Assembly (NCBI RefSeq): GCF_015206895.1
Contig: NZ_JADEXU010000025.1
Location: forward strand, 1 to 64,000
DNA length: 64,000 bases
Reading direction: 5' to 3'
Origin: Nostoc sp. LEGE 12450
Lineage (GTDB): Bacteria; Cyanobacteriota; Cyanobacteriia; Cyanobacteriales; Nostocaceae
The notes beneath the pieces were generated by a model. That model was not told where the DNA came from and did no database searches. It worked only from the letters and a program-made list of their open reading frames with translations. Within the stretch, counting starts at the first letter, position 1; every line of letters starts with the position of its first letter. The position numbers and the translations under genes are program-made. Shown piece by piece: positions 19,730 to 28,956 of the stretch.

Positions 19730-20683
19730 TTACCAATCGCGGTAGAGTTTTTCTGCGTAGAACATAATCTCTTCGTTTGGTAATCTAATTTTTGGTTTTT
19801 GCCGAGGATATAAACTTTCGACAGCACCTGTATCCTGTTCAATAACTGTCGCTGCTGCTTGTAACACTGAGTTTTTAAACAGAAATTTCATCGAAGGATT
19901 GACGACTTTGGCATACATCAAAATAAAAGTTTTGGTGATTTTGTCTGTTTCCGGGTAGAGAATATGGATTTGAGCAATATCACCAATCGGCGTTTTAGCA
20001 AAAAAAGCTGTAGTTGAAGGAAATGCATATTCTAGTGTGTTAGAAAGCGTCTTAGGAAATATTCCTAAAACAGGATTTTTGATAATTTCTCCTAGCGTGT
20101 TGTTGGCTCTGATCAGTTCTTGTTTAACTGTGGCATAATATCCTTTTTCTTCAAAAGCACTGACATTACAAGTTGTAATTTTAAATAGTTCTTTATGAGT
20201 ACCATTTTGGTGATTATAGTCATAGTTAACCATCAGGTTAGTCAAAAACTCACCCTGAATACTTTTAATCCCAGCTACTCCGAGAAACTCGTATTTATCG
20301 ACAATCTTTTGATGCAAATCTGGAATTGGTAATCTTGGCTCAAATCCGGCATAAGTCCAGATACAATCATTGCTAATAATTAGCTTTAATGGTTTGGTAA
20401 TTGGCTGATTGTCTTTTTTATCTCCTTGCTGTAGTCTGCCTTGTCCATCAAATTCTAGTGCATGAAAAGGGCAAGTAATAGTATCTCTCTCTTGACAAAC
20501 CCAGCCGTTTGATAAGGGTGCTTGCATGTGGGGGCAAATGTTATCAAGGGCAAATACTTCGCCTTTTTTGTTTTGCCAAATGACATAATCCTGTCCGTTT
20601 AAAGTTATTTTATTGGGTTTATTGACTCCTAATGTAGATTTGTGGGCGATTAACCAAGGCGCACCTGGTAAAATTGGTTCCAT
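19730..20683 (-). CDS. Rieske [2Fe-2S] non-heme iron oxygenase
   Basis: The protein has 317 aa. The N-terminal Rieske domain has ICPHMQAPLSNGW and TCPFHALEFD, giving the CxH...CxxH cluster ligands. A catalytic mononuclear iron site is suggested by DYNHQNGTH (DxxHxxxxH). It is most similar in plan to cyanobacterial ring-hydroxylating or pheophorbide-oxygenase-like proteins. No ferredoxin or reductase is adjacent. It is the first gene of the pair with the P450. Two TetR-type operators lie between it and the divergent regulator. Confidence 0.9.
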   Translation of the reverse strand: MEPILPGAPWLIAHKSTLGVNKPNKITLNGQDYVIWQNKKGEVFALDNICPHMQAPLSNGWVCQERDTITCPFHALEFDGQGRLQQGDKKDNQPITKPLKLIISNDCIWTYAGFEPRLPIPDLHQKIVDKYEFLGVAGIKSIQGEFLTNLMVNYDYNHQNGTHKELFKITTCNVSAFEEKGYYATVKQELIRANNTLGEIIKNPVLGIFPKTLSNTLEYAFPSTTAFFAKTPIGDIAQIHILYPETDKITKTFILMYAKVVNPSMKFLFKNSVLQAAATVIEQDTGAVESLYPRQKPKIRLPNEEIMFYAEKLYRDW

Positions 20684-20906
20684 TTTTCCTCCAAAATATT
20701 GAAAAGTTATTTATTGAAGTTCCATAGATGCGTTAGCAAAAGGTAACGCAATCTTGGAAATTAAAAGTTGTGGACAAGCTGTGTCACTTGCTCTACATTT
20801 CTATTTTGAATATCAATTGGAAAATTAAAGTCTTATCTGCAATAGACGAACTAACACTACCAAGCATTTACTTGGCTAACTTCGGCTACTGCATTAATGA
20901 GTTATG

Positions 20907-20932
20907 TAACTAACTAAATTTTTAGTTAGTTA
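20907..20932. promoter_or_regulatory. TetR operator 1: perfect 12-bp palindrome
   Basis: TAACTAACTAAA and TTTAGTTAGTTA are separated by TT, giving 24 of 24 matched positions. It lies in the gap between the Rieske gene and the tetR gene. Confidence 0.75.
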
Positions 20933-20966
20933 ATATTAATGTAATAAATTTCATTTTCTATGTCAA

Positions 20967-20992
20967 CTACTAACCAATTTTTTAGTTAATAT
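20967..20992. promoter_or_regulatory. TetR operator 2: imperfect copy of operator 1
   Basis: ACTAACCAATTTTTTAGTTAAT aligns with operator 1 with its TTTAGTTA half shifted by exactly 60 bp. It lies 26 bases before the tetR start, where binding would block tetR transcription. Confidence 0.65.
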
Positions 20993-21017
20993 ATTTTCGT
21001 TATGATGATGGAGCAAC

Positions 21018-21674
21018 GTGGGTCGTTCAACGCAGTCAAAATTCTCAGGTAAAAAGCCGCGTCAGGTACGCGATGCAGAAGCAACGAAAAAGCAGATTCT
21101 CGATGCAGCGGAAGCGGAGTTTGCCAGAAATGGACTTAGTGGGGCGCGGACAGAAGCGATCGCTAGAGGTGCAGGTGTTACCACAGCGATGATTTACTAC
21201 TACTTCCAGAGCAAAGAAGGACTATATGAAGCTGTTCTACAACGTCCGGCGGTGGAGATGCACGAAGGGTTTGAGCAGCTAAATCTGGATCAGTTCCCAC
21301 CAGAGGAGGCGTTGAAGGTATTAGTTAAAGAAGCGATCGCTTATGAAGCTGCTCACCCGCACAGAGGGATGCTTTGGTTTCAAGAAGCCAACCAAAATCA
21401 GGGAAAGTATTTCAAACAGGCAAATTGGCAAGAAAATTTTAGCTATCTCATCAAGATTTTAGAGCGGGGGATGGCGGAAGGTTGTTTCCGTCAGATCGAT
21501 CCATTCCTCACCACCCTGCATATTATTGGGGTTTGTAATTTATACTTCAACGCTTACGAAAACATCAAGCATACTAGACCTGATTTGCAACTACTGAGTC
21601 CAGAAATGATTGAGCAGCATACTCAAGCAGCAGTTAATTTTATTGTGGCTGGTGTACGACGTACTGGGGACTAA
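21018..21674 (+). CDS. TetR/AcrR family transcriptional regulator
   Basis: The protein has 218 aa. The N-terminal DNA-binding domain reads TKKQILDAAEAEFARNGLSG, then RTEAIARGAGVTTAMIYYYF (about residues 25-70), a textbook TetR helix-turn-helix. The C-terminus is an all-helical ligand domain. The start is GTG. It is divergent from the Rieske-P450 pair, with two related palindromes in the shared promoter, so it probably represses itself and the oxygenases until a hydrophobic substrate binds. The ligand is unknown. Confidence 0.92.
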   Translation: MGRSTQSKFSGKKPRQVRDAEATKKQILDAAEAEFARNGLSGARTEAIARGAGVTTAMIYYYFQSKEGLYEAVLQRPAVEMHEGFEQLNLDQFPPEEALKVLVKEAIAYEAAHPHRGMLWFQEANQNQGKYFKQANWQENFSYLIKILERGMAEGCFRQIDPFLTTLHIIGVCNLYFNAYENIKHTRPDLQLLSPEMIEQHTQAAVNFIVAGVRRTGD

Positions 21675-21702
21675 GGATTGAATATTGGGAAACTGCGATC
21701 GC

Positions 21703-22278
21703 TTAACTCAAAATCTGTGCCAAATCCAGTATAAACCCAGGCAATACATCCTCACCTGATAAGCTGGTAGGTGATTGCAAAACCTCAACTTCCTGTCCTG
21801 GGCGGTAAATTTCTACCTGTTGGTTCTGCGGATCAATCAGCCAACCTAAACGCACACCATTCTCAATGTACTCCTGCATTTTTTGTTGCACAGTTTTTAA
21901 GCTGTCTGAAGCAGAGCGTAACTCTACCGCAAAATCAGGAGCAAGCGGTAGGAATTTAGCAGGGTCGGGATTTAGGGCTTCTAATCGCTCCCGGCTCACC
22001 CAAGACGCATCGGGAGAACGGTTTGCACCATTGGGGAGTTTGAAACCTGTAGAAGAATCAAAAGATAGTCCTGTACCATCAGCGTCAGTCCAATTACCTA
22101 AACGCTGTGTCAGTCTACTATTACGATTTCCGCTTTCCCATCCAGTTGGTGGCATGATAATTAATTCTCCCTCTGCTGTGCGCTCAAGTCGCAAATCTCG
22201 ATTATTTTGACACAGTTGGAAGAACTGCTCATCTGTTAGTTCAATGGTGGGGCTGAGGTTTAGAATCAGGGCAGTCAT
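21703..22278 (-). CDS. Uma2 family protein (DUF820, PD-(D/E)XK nuclease fold)
   Basis: The protein has 191 aa. The family pattern is clear: an N-terminal LTDEQFFQLCQNNRDLRLERT, central MPPTGWESGNRNS, then SPDASWV and PDFAVELRSASDSL as the acidic and E-x-R/K active-site region, and LGWLIDPQNQQVEIY. Uma2 proteins exist in tens of copies in Nostoc; most are orphans with unproven nuclease activity. The gene is convergent with tetR. Confidence 0.92.
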   Translation of the reverse strand: MTALILNLSPTIELTDEQFFQLCQNNRDLRLERTAEGELIIMPPTGWESGNRNSRLTQRLGNWTDADGTGLSFDSSTGFKLPNGANRSPDASWVSRERLEALNPDPAKFLPLAPDFAVELRSASDSLKTVQQKMQEYIENGVRLGWLIDPQNQQVEIYRPGQEVEVLQSPTSLSGEDVLPGFILDLAQILS

Positions 22279-22370
22279 AGTTGCCTCTCAATCTTGCTAA
22301 CTGTAGCGTAGCATTTGGTTGACCATCTATCTAGATGAGCTTCTAGCTTAGTATACAAATTAGAGTAAAA

Positions 22371-22848
22371 TCAAGTTTTATCAATTACTGCAAGTTGTGC
22401 AGATAATTCATCTTCTTCAAAGGCATCTGAGTACAATCTTTTATTAAATATCTGAATTAAATTTTGTACTGAAATTTCCTTAATACGAATACCATCAACA
22501 TCATATAATTCTCTAGTACTCTCTTGAGTAATTATCCAAACTTGACGATTTTTACCTTGAATTTAGAGCGTTTTTTTCCTTCCTCCACCATCTGTTAGTC
22601 TGACATCAATTGTCATCTGAGAATTTTTTAATTTATTTACATAATTTTCAATCTGCTCTTTTTTGTGTTCATCAAAATTTCTTCTCAGCGTGCAATCATA
22701 CATCACTGCAAGGCTTCCAATTATAAAGAAACCATCCGCTCTACCAGCTTGATTTTTTTTATCGTATTGATACAAGTTATGTATACCGAGAAGCCTGAGA
22801 ACCATAAAGACATAATCCTCAAACTCTGCTGAATCTGAAAGCTTTATT
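22371..22848 (-). pseudogene. Decayed gene, probable PD-(D/E)XK nuclease-like C-terminal part
   Basis: A minus-strand frame opens just after a TGA with KLSDSAEFEDYVFMVLRLLG, continues through NQAGRADGFFI and AVMYDCTLRRNFDEH, hits TAA after RKKTL at 22563, and then continues in the same frame with IQGKNRQVWIITQESTREL to a stop at 22371. The part after the TAA is plausible protein with no start. A single nonsense codon has therefore split a protein of at least 140 aa. The GRADGFF...YDCT pattern is suggestive of a restriction-endonuclease-like fold; I am not certain of the family. An A8 run at 22871-22878 separates it from the cold-shock-like protein upstream, so the two may once have been one gene. 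Confidence 0.6.
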
Positions 22849-22866
22849 CAATTAGCCAAGGATGAA

Positions 22867-23439
22867 CTAATTTTTTTTGATATCTTTAACATTAAAATTT
22901 TCAATATGACCAATAGTTCGGTTGTTAAAAGATGGTACTGATTTAGGTAAATTTGGAAAAAGTAAACGAATTTTTCTGACACCTTTTACAACTCTTCCAT
23001 CTTTATAATTTATATTTTCTACTATAAAATCTACTTTATCCCCTTTAGAAAGATTTTCAAGTGTAATTTCCTCTAAATCTTGCTTAAAGAAAAGCAAATC
23101 TTTATCTTGATTTTTTAAAGGTGTATCAGGTCTAATAAAACCTTTACCTTCCTCTTGATTTAGCCAGTTAATTACTCCTGTTAATCTACTAGACTTATTA
23201 ATAAAGTGTACTTCTTCAGCAACTTTTTCTACAGTGCCATCTTTTTTATTCCATTCTTTGACAGTAAATTCTACTAAGTTCCCTCTTTCTAAATCTTTAA
23301 TCACGATTCCAATAAGTTTATCTGCAAAAAAACGTATATCTCCCTCGTGACCAGATATTACTGTATCAGGAGTAATGAAGCCATAAGGTGCTTTACCTTC
23401 CCGGATACTAATAGTCTTGATTGTTCCTGTGATTTTCAT
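22867..23439 (-). CDS. Protein with two cold-shock-like (OB-fold) domains
   Basis: The protein has 190 aa and two similar halves. The first has APYGFITPDT...GDIRFFADKL and GNLVEFTVKEWNKKDGTVEK; the second has EGKGFIRPDT...KDLLFFKQDL and GDKVDFIVENINYKDGRVVK. This matches the cold-shock RNP1/RNP2 arrangement (KGFI, LFF) and predicts single-stranded nucleic acid binding. The C-terminus ends at TAG right after an A8 run. Shifting the frame there leads toward the nuclease-like remnant, so the ORF may be the truncated front half of a fusion. No paralog lies nearby. Confidence 0.65.
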   Translation of the reverse strand: MKITGTIKTISIREGKAPYGFITPDTVISGHEGDIRFFADKLIGIVIKDLERGNLVEFTVKEWNKKDGTVEKVAEEVHFINKSSRLTGVINWLNQEEGKGFIRPDTPLKNQDKDLLFFKQDLEEITLENLSKGDKVDFIVENINYKDGRVVKGVRKIRLLFPNLPKSVPSFNNRTIGHIENFNVKDIKKN

Positions 23440-23575
23440 GCCTTTTGACTAACAAGCATTATAGAGTTTCAAATATAGGATTCCCTAGAAACTGAACCGT
23501 ATAACACTGCTTGAAAGGGTTGTAAGAGTTATGTTTAGCTTTCAGTTTATGCACAAAACCGAACTTTATGTCACT

Positions 23576-23725
23576 TTAAATACTTAAGTTGCTACTTAAA
23601 GGCTCAATATATGCTTGTAGAGTATCTTTAACTTTAGAAGGTTGACGAACTGGAGCGATCGCAGGATAATCCGGTTTTACTGTCCAGTCGTAATGACAAA
23701 GCAGTCTAGAAACCACTTCTACAAA
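23576..23725 (-). pseudogene. C-terminal fragment of a cytochrome P450
   Basis: The minus strand reads LLCHYDWTVKPDYPAIAPVR, then QPSKVKDTLQAYIEPL, to a stop at 23576. This matches the last 45 or so residues of the intact P450 at 18295 almost residue for residue, and the nucleotide sequences are near identical over about 110 bases. Everything upstream of this segment (heme loop included) is missing. It is the scar of a deleted tandem or dispersed P450 copy 5 kb away. Confidence 0.85.
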
Positions 23726-23782
23726 ATCTGAGGCATCTCGACTTAACGGGTATTGTGATTGGCAATAATTTGAGCATTACCA

Positions 23783-26479
23783 TTACAAATTACGCGCAGT
23801 GTTACTAGCCTTCAACTTCGGATAAGCAATGCGTTTGTGATGAAATTGCTGCCAAACATCCACAAATATTTGAGCTATTTGTGACATCTCTTCTCGTTTT
23901 AGTCCTGAATCAACGAGTTGATTGTCTTGCCATTTCGCACGCAGGATATTATTCAGCATTGTTAAAGCTTGTTCGGTGGAGACATCTTTAAGCGATCGCT
24001 TCTCTCCCACAGATTTAGCCGATGCTTGCAGCGATCGCAACGCTGCTTCACAAGAGTCCGCTAACATCACAATTCCGGTCTCGCGTGATTGGGGAATCGG
24101 TCCCTCATAGCGGAAATCTGCATCGTCTACTATTAAACTCGGATCTTCCTGAGCCATTTGCTGGGCTTGATGATGGAAATAGGCAATCAGCATCGTTCCC
24201 TGATGCTCTGGAATAAAAGCTTGAATTGCTGTCGGTAAAAGGTGTTTCCTCGCCATTACCAACCCTTCAGTTACGTGCTTTTTGATAATTGCTGCACTCT
24301 TCCAAGGGTCTTTAATCTCTGTATCGTGTTTATTCGGCCCCCCCATTTGATTTTCAATAAATCCAAGTGGATCGTGCATTTTGCCAATATCGTGATATAG
24401 TGTCCCAGCCCTAACTAGTTCAACATTGCATCCTAGTTCTTTGGCAGCAGCTTCGGCAAGGGTAGCTACAAATAACGTGTGTTGAAAAGTTCCAGGAGTC
24501 TCTGTAGCGAGTCGTTTTAATAAAGGACGGTTAGGGTTCGCCAACTCCGCTAAACGGATGGGAGTGACTAAATCGAAAACTTTTTCGAGATAAGGACTCA
24601 ATCCCAAAGCTACAACACTCCAGCCTAAACCGGATAAAGCAAAGAACCCGGCTTCTCGGAGAACTATATACCAGGTTGAACCAAATGCTTGACCAATTAA
24701 GATTTTAACAACCAGATAAATGCCGCCCTGAGTTAAAGCGATCGCAACCCCTAATAATGCCAATTCTTCACGCGATCGCAATCGTTGCGCGATGTAACTA
24801 CCTAATATTGCCCCGCCAGCACCAGCTAAAAGCGCAGCCTTGCTCATATCCAAGGTCGCAGCTAATATCGGCAACAGCAGTCCAACAACTGTTAACCCCA
24901 AAGTCGGGCCGTAGAAGCTTCCCAACAATAAACCAAGGGCGCTCCAAGTGGTGTAAGGCAATCCCATTGTTATCAATCCTGGCACACTCAGAGTTAGCAA
25001 TAACACTAATAGGCGATCGCGTTGTCGCAATTCGTAATCAATATGGCGTTCTACCCAGACAAAAACGCCAATGGCGATCGCTATCACGCCTCCTAACTTC
25101 AACAACCCCCGCCATTTTACTTCTCGGCGAACCAGACGATAATGCTCCAGCACCTCTAAGTTCCATGCAGTAACCTGCTCTCCTCTTTTGACAATTACCT
25201 CACCACGCCGTACCTTCACCATTACAGGCGGCACTCCAGCAGCAGCCTTTTGAGCATTTTCTCTAGTTTCTTCTTCATCTTTTTGCAGATTCGGCTTGAG
25301 TACAGCTAACAACAGGTTCTTTGCCAAAGGTTGGGCGGATTCTGGTACAAAAGACTGCAATTGCAAACTCACCGCATCCTGTAAGATATTTTTTGGCAGT
25401 CCTTGTGGAATGCCTTGGGTGAGAATCCGCTCTGCACTCTGATGGATTCCCATTTGTGTTTTTTCCCACTCCACATCTGACAAATCCAAAAGGAATGATT
25501 CTTCGTATACTGCTTCTGGGGTAACAGTCTCTAATTGTAAAAGTTTGGTAGTCGCTTCGGTGTATCTTTTGCGTGTTTGGGAAATTTGGGCAATCAGTAA
25601 AGACAAGTTTTTCTCAGAAGTTGTGACGCGGTAAAATTCTAGTTCTGCAACGGCTTGAGTAAAATCAGTACTTTGAGAAAAATCAACTGGCTCTGTTTTC
25701 TGTGGTGTTGTGCGCGGTTGACGTTCCTGATTGGGTGCAGCTATAGATGATGGACGGGATGAGGTGGTGGTTTCTCCTGTTCCTTTTTTCTGCTGATTTT
25801 TACTATTTTCTACGGCTACTAGTACCGCTTGCCATTCTGAGTCATTACAAGAGCGGAGGTAACGCTGGGTAGAGATGGGCAAAACTACAGAATCAAAAAA
25901 AGGAAAAGCTCCAGCAACAACGCGAATTTCGTTACCATCATCTAGAAGTTGTTGCAAATTTTCGTTTATTTGTTCGTTCATTCGCGCATCCAGCATCAAC
26001 ACTTGTAAGGAGCTTCTACTGACGGCTTTACGCTCGGCTTCTGTTTTTTTCTGATCTTCGATTTTAGCTGTATAAGGCGCTGTAATGGTTTGGGGCGCGG
26101 GATGTCCTAGTTGGAGTTGAGTTTGGTTGTATAATTTTTGCCCAATAACGCCTGTCAGGGATAATACAGCGATCGCTAAAATTCCCAAGGAGCGCTGTTC
26201 ATGTACCCAATCTAAACAGACTGAATAAATACTACTCTTAGTTTTGACCGATTTTGCCTTTGACTGGAGCGCTTTTTCTTGTTTTCGACGAGCGCTTTTC
26301 TCATTGCTTTTTGATAAAAATAAGATTACATTCTTCAGGAAAGTCCTTAAAAGTTGCTTTCTATCGCTTTTACTTTTAGGGCTTCTCATTAACTTTCCTT
26401 TACGGCGTAGTCCTTTGTACTGTCGCCGCCAGTGAGTCAATTGCTGGGTTAAGAACTGCAAAAATTCCTGCATTTTCAT
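23783..26479 (-). CDS. 7TM-HD family membrane phosphohydrolase (PgpH/YqfF-like, c-di-AMP phosphodiesterase)
   Basis: The protein has about 898 aa. A basic cytoplasmic N-terminus is followed by one membrane segment (SLGILAIAVLSLTGVIG), a large extracytoplasmic 7TMR-HDED domain, seven transmembrane helices, and a cytoplasmic HD domain with the LYHDIGKMHDP motif (HDIG). Characterised relatives such as Listeria PgpH hydrolyse cyclic di-AMP; that role is inferred here. An ATG at 26530 would add 17 unusual hydrophobic residues; I prefer M at 26479, in line with the MKxLQxxTQQLTHWRRQ start known from relatives. It stands alone on the minus strand. Confidence 0.9.
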   Translation of the reverse strand: MKMQEFLQFLTQQLTHWRRQYKGLRRKGKLMRSPKSKSDRKQLLRTFLKNVILFLSKSNEKSARRKQEKALQSKAKSVKTKSSIYSVCLDWVHEQRSLGILAIAVLSLTGVIGQKLYNQTQLQLGHPAPQTITAPYTAKIEDQKKTEAERKAVSRSSLQVLMLDARMNEQINENLQQLLDDGNEIRVVAGAFPFFDSVVLPISTQRYLRSCNDSEWQAVLVAVENSKNQQKKGTGETTTSSRPSSIAAPNQERQPRTTPQKTEPVDFSQSTDFTQAVAELEFYRVTTSEKNLSLLIAQISQTRKRYTEATTKLLQLETVTPEAVYEESFLLDLSDVEWEKTQMGIHQSAERILTQGIPQGLPKNILQDAVSLQLQSFVPESAQPLAKNLLLAVLKPNLQKDEEETRENAQKAAAGVPPVMVKVRRGEVIVKRGEQVTAWNLEVLEHYRLVRREVKWRGLLKLGGVIAIAIGVFVWVERHIDYELRQRDRLLVLLLTLSVPGLITMGLPYTTWSALGLLLGSFYGPTLGLTVVGLLLPILAATLDMSKAALLAGAGGAILGSYIAQRLRSREELALLGVAIALTQGGIYLVVKILIGQAFGSTWYIVLREAGFFALSGLGWSVVALGLSPYLEKVFDLVTPIRLAELANPNRPLLKRLATETPGTFQHTLFVATLAEAAAKELGCNVELVRAGTLYHDIGKMHDPLGFIENQMGGPNKHDTEIKDPWKSAAIIKKHVTEGLVMARKHLLPTAIQAFIPEHQGTMLIAYFHHQAQQMAQEDPSLIVDDADFRYEGPIPQSRETGIVMLADSCEAALRSLQASAKSVGEKRSLKDVSTEQALTMLNNILRAKWQDNQLVDSGLKREEMSQIAQIFVDVWQQFHHKRIAYPKLKASNTARNL

Positions 26480-26792
26480 TATCTCTGCCTGCAATTGCCT
26501 ACTTTGATAGCTCAAAAAAAAGACAATCATCAGGGAAATTTCATCTGCTACTGTTGCAACTACGGTGACGGAGGCTAATTAAAGCTGATTTGCCACAATA
26601 GCTACCGACAGAATCTGTCCGAGGTTTCCTGAAAAGTTCTAGTATATAAGACTAGTACACTATAGCAATGGGCAAAAGCCCCTTGTCTAGTTAATTCAGA
26701 TGGTAGCTGGATTTAAGTCAAGCTGTCCTATATGTTTTATCAAGCTAATTTTGAGAGTTTAGTACCCGCACCATTTTTCCGTAGAAATAGGA

Positions 26793-27734
26793 TTAACGCG
26801 ATCGAATAACGCGGGGAGCTGCGTAAACTGAAAGCAAAGCCTCCTCACATCCCTGTGTTAACTCTCTGGGATTTAGGTCAATATCATACACTCCTGACCA
26901 CACCGCCACAAATGCATCGGTCAATTTTAACATTTGGGAAAAGCTAGTTAATCCCCATGCTGGAGAATTTCTTTGCAAAAGCAAGACTTGCCAATTTACA
27001 GGAATTCCGCCTATACCGTTATATGCTCCTGATAAAGCACCACTAATTGCACCTGTAGCCTGTGAGCTTAGAGATGTAGCATCTTGCACTTTAGAATTGC
27101 CATTGTGAGTAGCCTGCAAAACTGCAAGGCGAAAGTCTTCTAAGGTACTCAAAAAGCAGTAAAATGCCATAGCAATAGTGTTACTGAGTTTTTCTTCCCT
27201 AGCAAACTCAGCTTGCGCCCTTGACAATCCCGCCCCTTGCTCTAATAAATTCTGGACTTTTAATAATTTGTTTGGTATTGATGTTGGTGTTTCACCAAGA
27301 AAAGAAATTGTTTGTGGGATGAGGGTTAGAGGGTCGAGTTTTTCAGTTAGGGCAAGAGATATCGCATAAGCTACCGCGAGTGTTCCATCTCTTACTACTG
27401 GGTCATCTTCCCAGATTTTTAGTACACGCAGCAAGTTTTGCCGCAACTTAATTGGATTTTCGTGAAAAAAAAGTGCTACTGGTAGTGTGGCAATAATTAT
27501 TTTTATTGATATATCATCATCTGCTGCTAAATGAAGAGATTCTTGCTGCTGACGTGCTATCCAATCATCTAAATCTAATTTACCCAAGTTAATTAAACTC
27601 TCAGTACCCAGAATCGCCATTCTGCCTAAATCTAGGTAACTCTGAGACTGTATTTTACCATCAGATGTTAAACTTCCACCCAGAAATGCTCCAAGGAAAG
27701 TACCTCTAAATCGACTTATAGGAGAGTAACGCAT
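26793..27734 (-). CDS. ADP-ribosylglycohydrolase-like protein, probably inactive
   Basis: The protein has 313 aa. It starts with RFRGTFLGAFLGGSL, the N-terminal GxxxGxxxGxxLG motif of ARH proteins, and ends with SQATGAISGALSGAYNGIGG, the place where active enzymes have a DxDTTxxxxGxxxGA metal-binding segment. Both acidic ligands are replaced here (SSQATG). The N-terminal metal triad (TDD or similar) is also not visible. It is therefore likely a pseudoenzyme or a divergent branch. It is followed upstream by aroQ on the same strand at a 112-base distance. Confidence 0.75.
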   Translation of the reverse strand: MRYSPISRFRGTFLGAFLGGSLTSDGKIQSQSYLDLGRMAILGTESLINLGKLDLDDWIARQQQESLHLAADDDISIKIIIATLPVALFFHENPIKLRQNLLRVLKIWEDDPVVRDGTLAVAYAISLALTEKLDPLTLIPQTISFLGETPTSIPNKLLKVQNLLEQGAGLSRAQAEFAREEKLSNTIAMAFYCFLSTLEDFRLAVLQATHNGNSKVQDATSLSSQATGAISGALSGAYNGIGGIPVNWQVLLLQRNSPAWGLTSFSQMLKLTDAFVAVWSGVYDIDLNPRELTQGCEEALLSVYAAPRVIRSR

Positions 27735-27846
27735 AGAATTTTAGATTTTGGGTTGCACCTTTGGTGCGCTTCTAGCGTAACTTAGATTTGGAATTGAATA
27801 ATTTAATTCCAAATCTAAACTCTAAAATCGATTCATTTTTCATTCT

Positions 27847-28314
27847 TTACGTTTCATTTTTTCTTAAATGATTTACCAAAGCTTGTAAGCCCAACAAGTA
27901 ACTTTGAACACCAAAACCACTTATTTGCCCGATCGCAACTGGGGCAATGTAAGAATGATGGCGAAAATTTTCCCGGCGGTAAATATTACTCAGATGTACT
28001 TCGACTGTGGGCAAGTTAACAGCCGCGATCGCATCTCGCAATGCCACACTTGTGTGAGTATATGCCCCGGCATTAATCAAAATTCCTTGATGTTGTCCTA
28101 ATGCCTCATGAATAGTATCTACCAAAATTCCTTCATGATTTGACTGCAAGGGAAAAACTTTCGCCTGTAACTTGAATCCTTCTTCTTCTAACAGGCGGTT
28201 AATTTCAGCTAATGTCAACGAACCATAAATTCCTGGTTCTCGCTGTCCTAGCAAATTCAAGTTTGGCCCATGCAGTGCCAGAATGCTTAAGGGTTGTAAT
28301 GTCGAGTTCAGCAC
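27847..28314 (-). CDS. aroQ: type II 3-dehydroquinate dehydratase
   Basis: The protein has 155 aa, standard for the dodecameric type II enzyme. [17 protein letters not shown] supplies the catalytic Arg and Tyr, [16 protein letters not shown] the substrate loop, and [19 protein letters not shown] the catalytic His. It makes 3-dehydroshikimate in the shikimate pathway. It starts 8 bases after a small 46-aa gene on the same strand. Confidence 0.97.
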   Translation of the reverse strand: MLNSTLQPLSILALHGPNLNLLGQREPGIYGSLTLAEINRLLEEEGFKLQAKVFPLQSNHEGILVDTIHEALGQHQGILINAGAYTHTSVALRDAIAAVNLPTVEVHLSNIYRRENFRHHSYIAPVAIGQISGFGVQSYLLGLQALVNHLRKNET

Positions 28315-28321
28315 TTTGGCT

Positions 28322-28462
28322 CTAGTGGCGACGACGCGAGCGATCGTTTACAGGAATCGGAATCAGTTCCGGTTCCGGTTCACCCTCTGGCCCTAACAGG
28401 CTCTCAATCAGCCTGCGCGCTAATTCCTTAAGCTTTTCCAGCACCTTTTCTATATAGTCCAT
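28322..28462 (-). CDS. Small conserved-looking protein of 46 aa, upstream of aroQ
   Basis: ATG at 28462 is preceded by AGGAG at a 9-base spacing. The peptide has an amphipathic basic/acidic helix ([20 protein letters not shown]), a Pro/Glu-rich turn ([11 protein letters not shown]) and a basic tail (NDRSRRRH). The good ribosome binding site and the 8-base gap to aroQ support a real first gene of a two-gene transcript. Function unknown. Confidence 0.6.
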   Translation of the reverse strand: MDYIEKVLEKLKELARRLIESLLGPEGEPEPELIPIPVNDRSRRRH

Positions 28463-28956
28463 GAACTGAATGCTCCTGAGATACTACCTCAAATTTTGAT
28501 TAACAGGTACGCAGAATATGGCACATTGTCGTACCTCTGGCTTCCAACCGGGCACTGACACAATCCCGTTTTTGGGACATAAGCCACTTCTAAAATTTGG
28601 CGTTGTGTTCTCCCTTACTTTTTAGAGTATCACACTTGCAACCTACAGAACTGCATCCTATCAAGGATAAATATCAAGGGTCAAGAGTTTAAAGATCGGA
28701 CTTTGGACTCTTGACTACGAATTTTAGATTTACGATAGCGTAGCCTTAGCGTTAGCGAGTCATCGAGCGTCCGTAGGAGCGTCTTTTAGATTTTAGATTT
28801 CGGCTACAAGGGGGAGCCACTGCGGTGGACGGATTCTCCGGCATAAAGCAAGTGGCATCCGGGTATGAACCGCAAAATTCTTTTAATCCAAAATCCGAGT
28901 TGCACTGGAGGCACACCAAAGCTATAGTCCAAAATCCAAAATTACTTGACTTACAG
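28463..28956. other. Intergenic region between topA and the aroQ pair
   Basis: It holds the promoter of the aroQ transcript and scattered GTAGCGTTAGCGAG-type repeats (28735-28790). A 26-codon ORF at 28500-28580 on the minus strand has no ribosome binding site and is not called. Confidence 0.4.

Noticed and set aside
28500-28580. 26-codon minus-strand ORF (MSQKRDCVSARLEARG...)
   Set aside because: No ribosome binding site and too short to support without conservation data.
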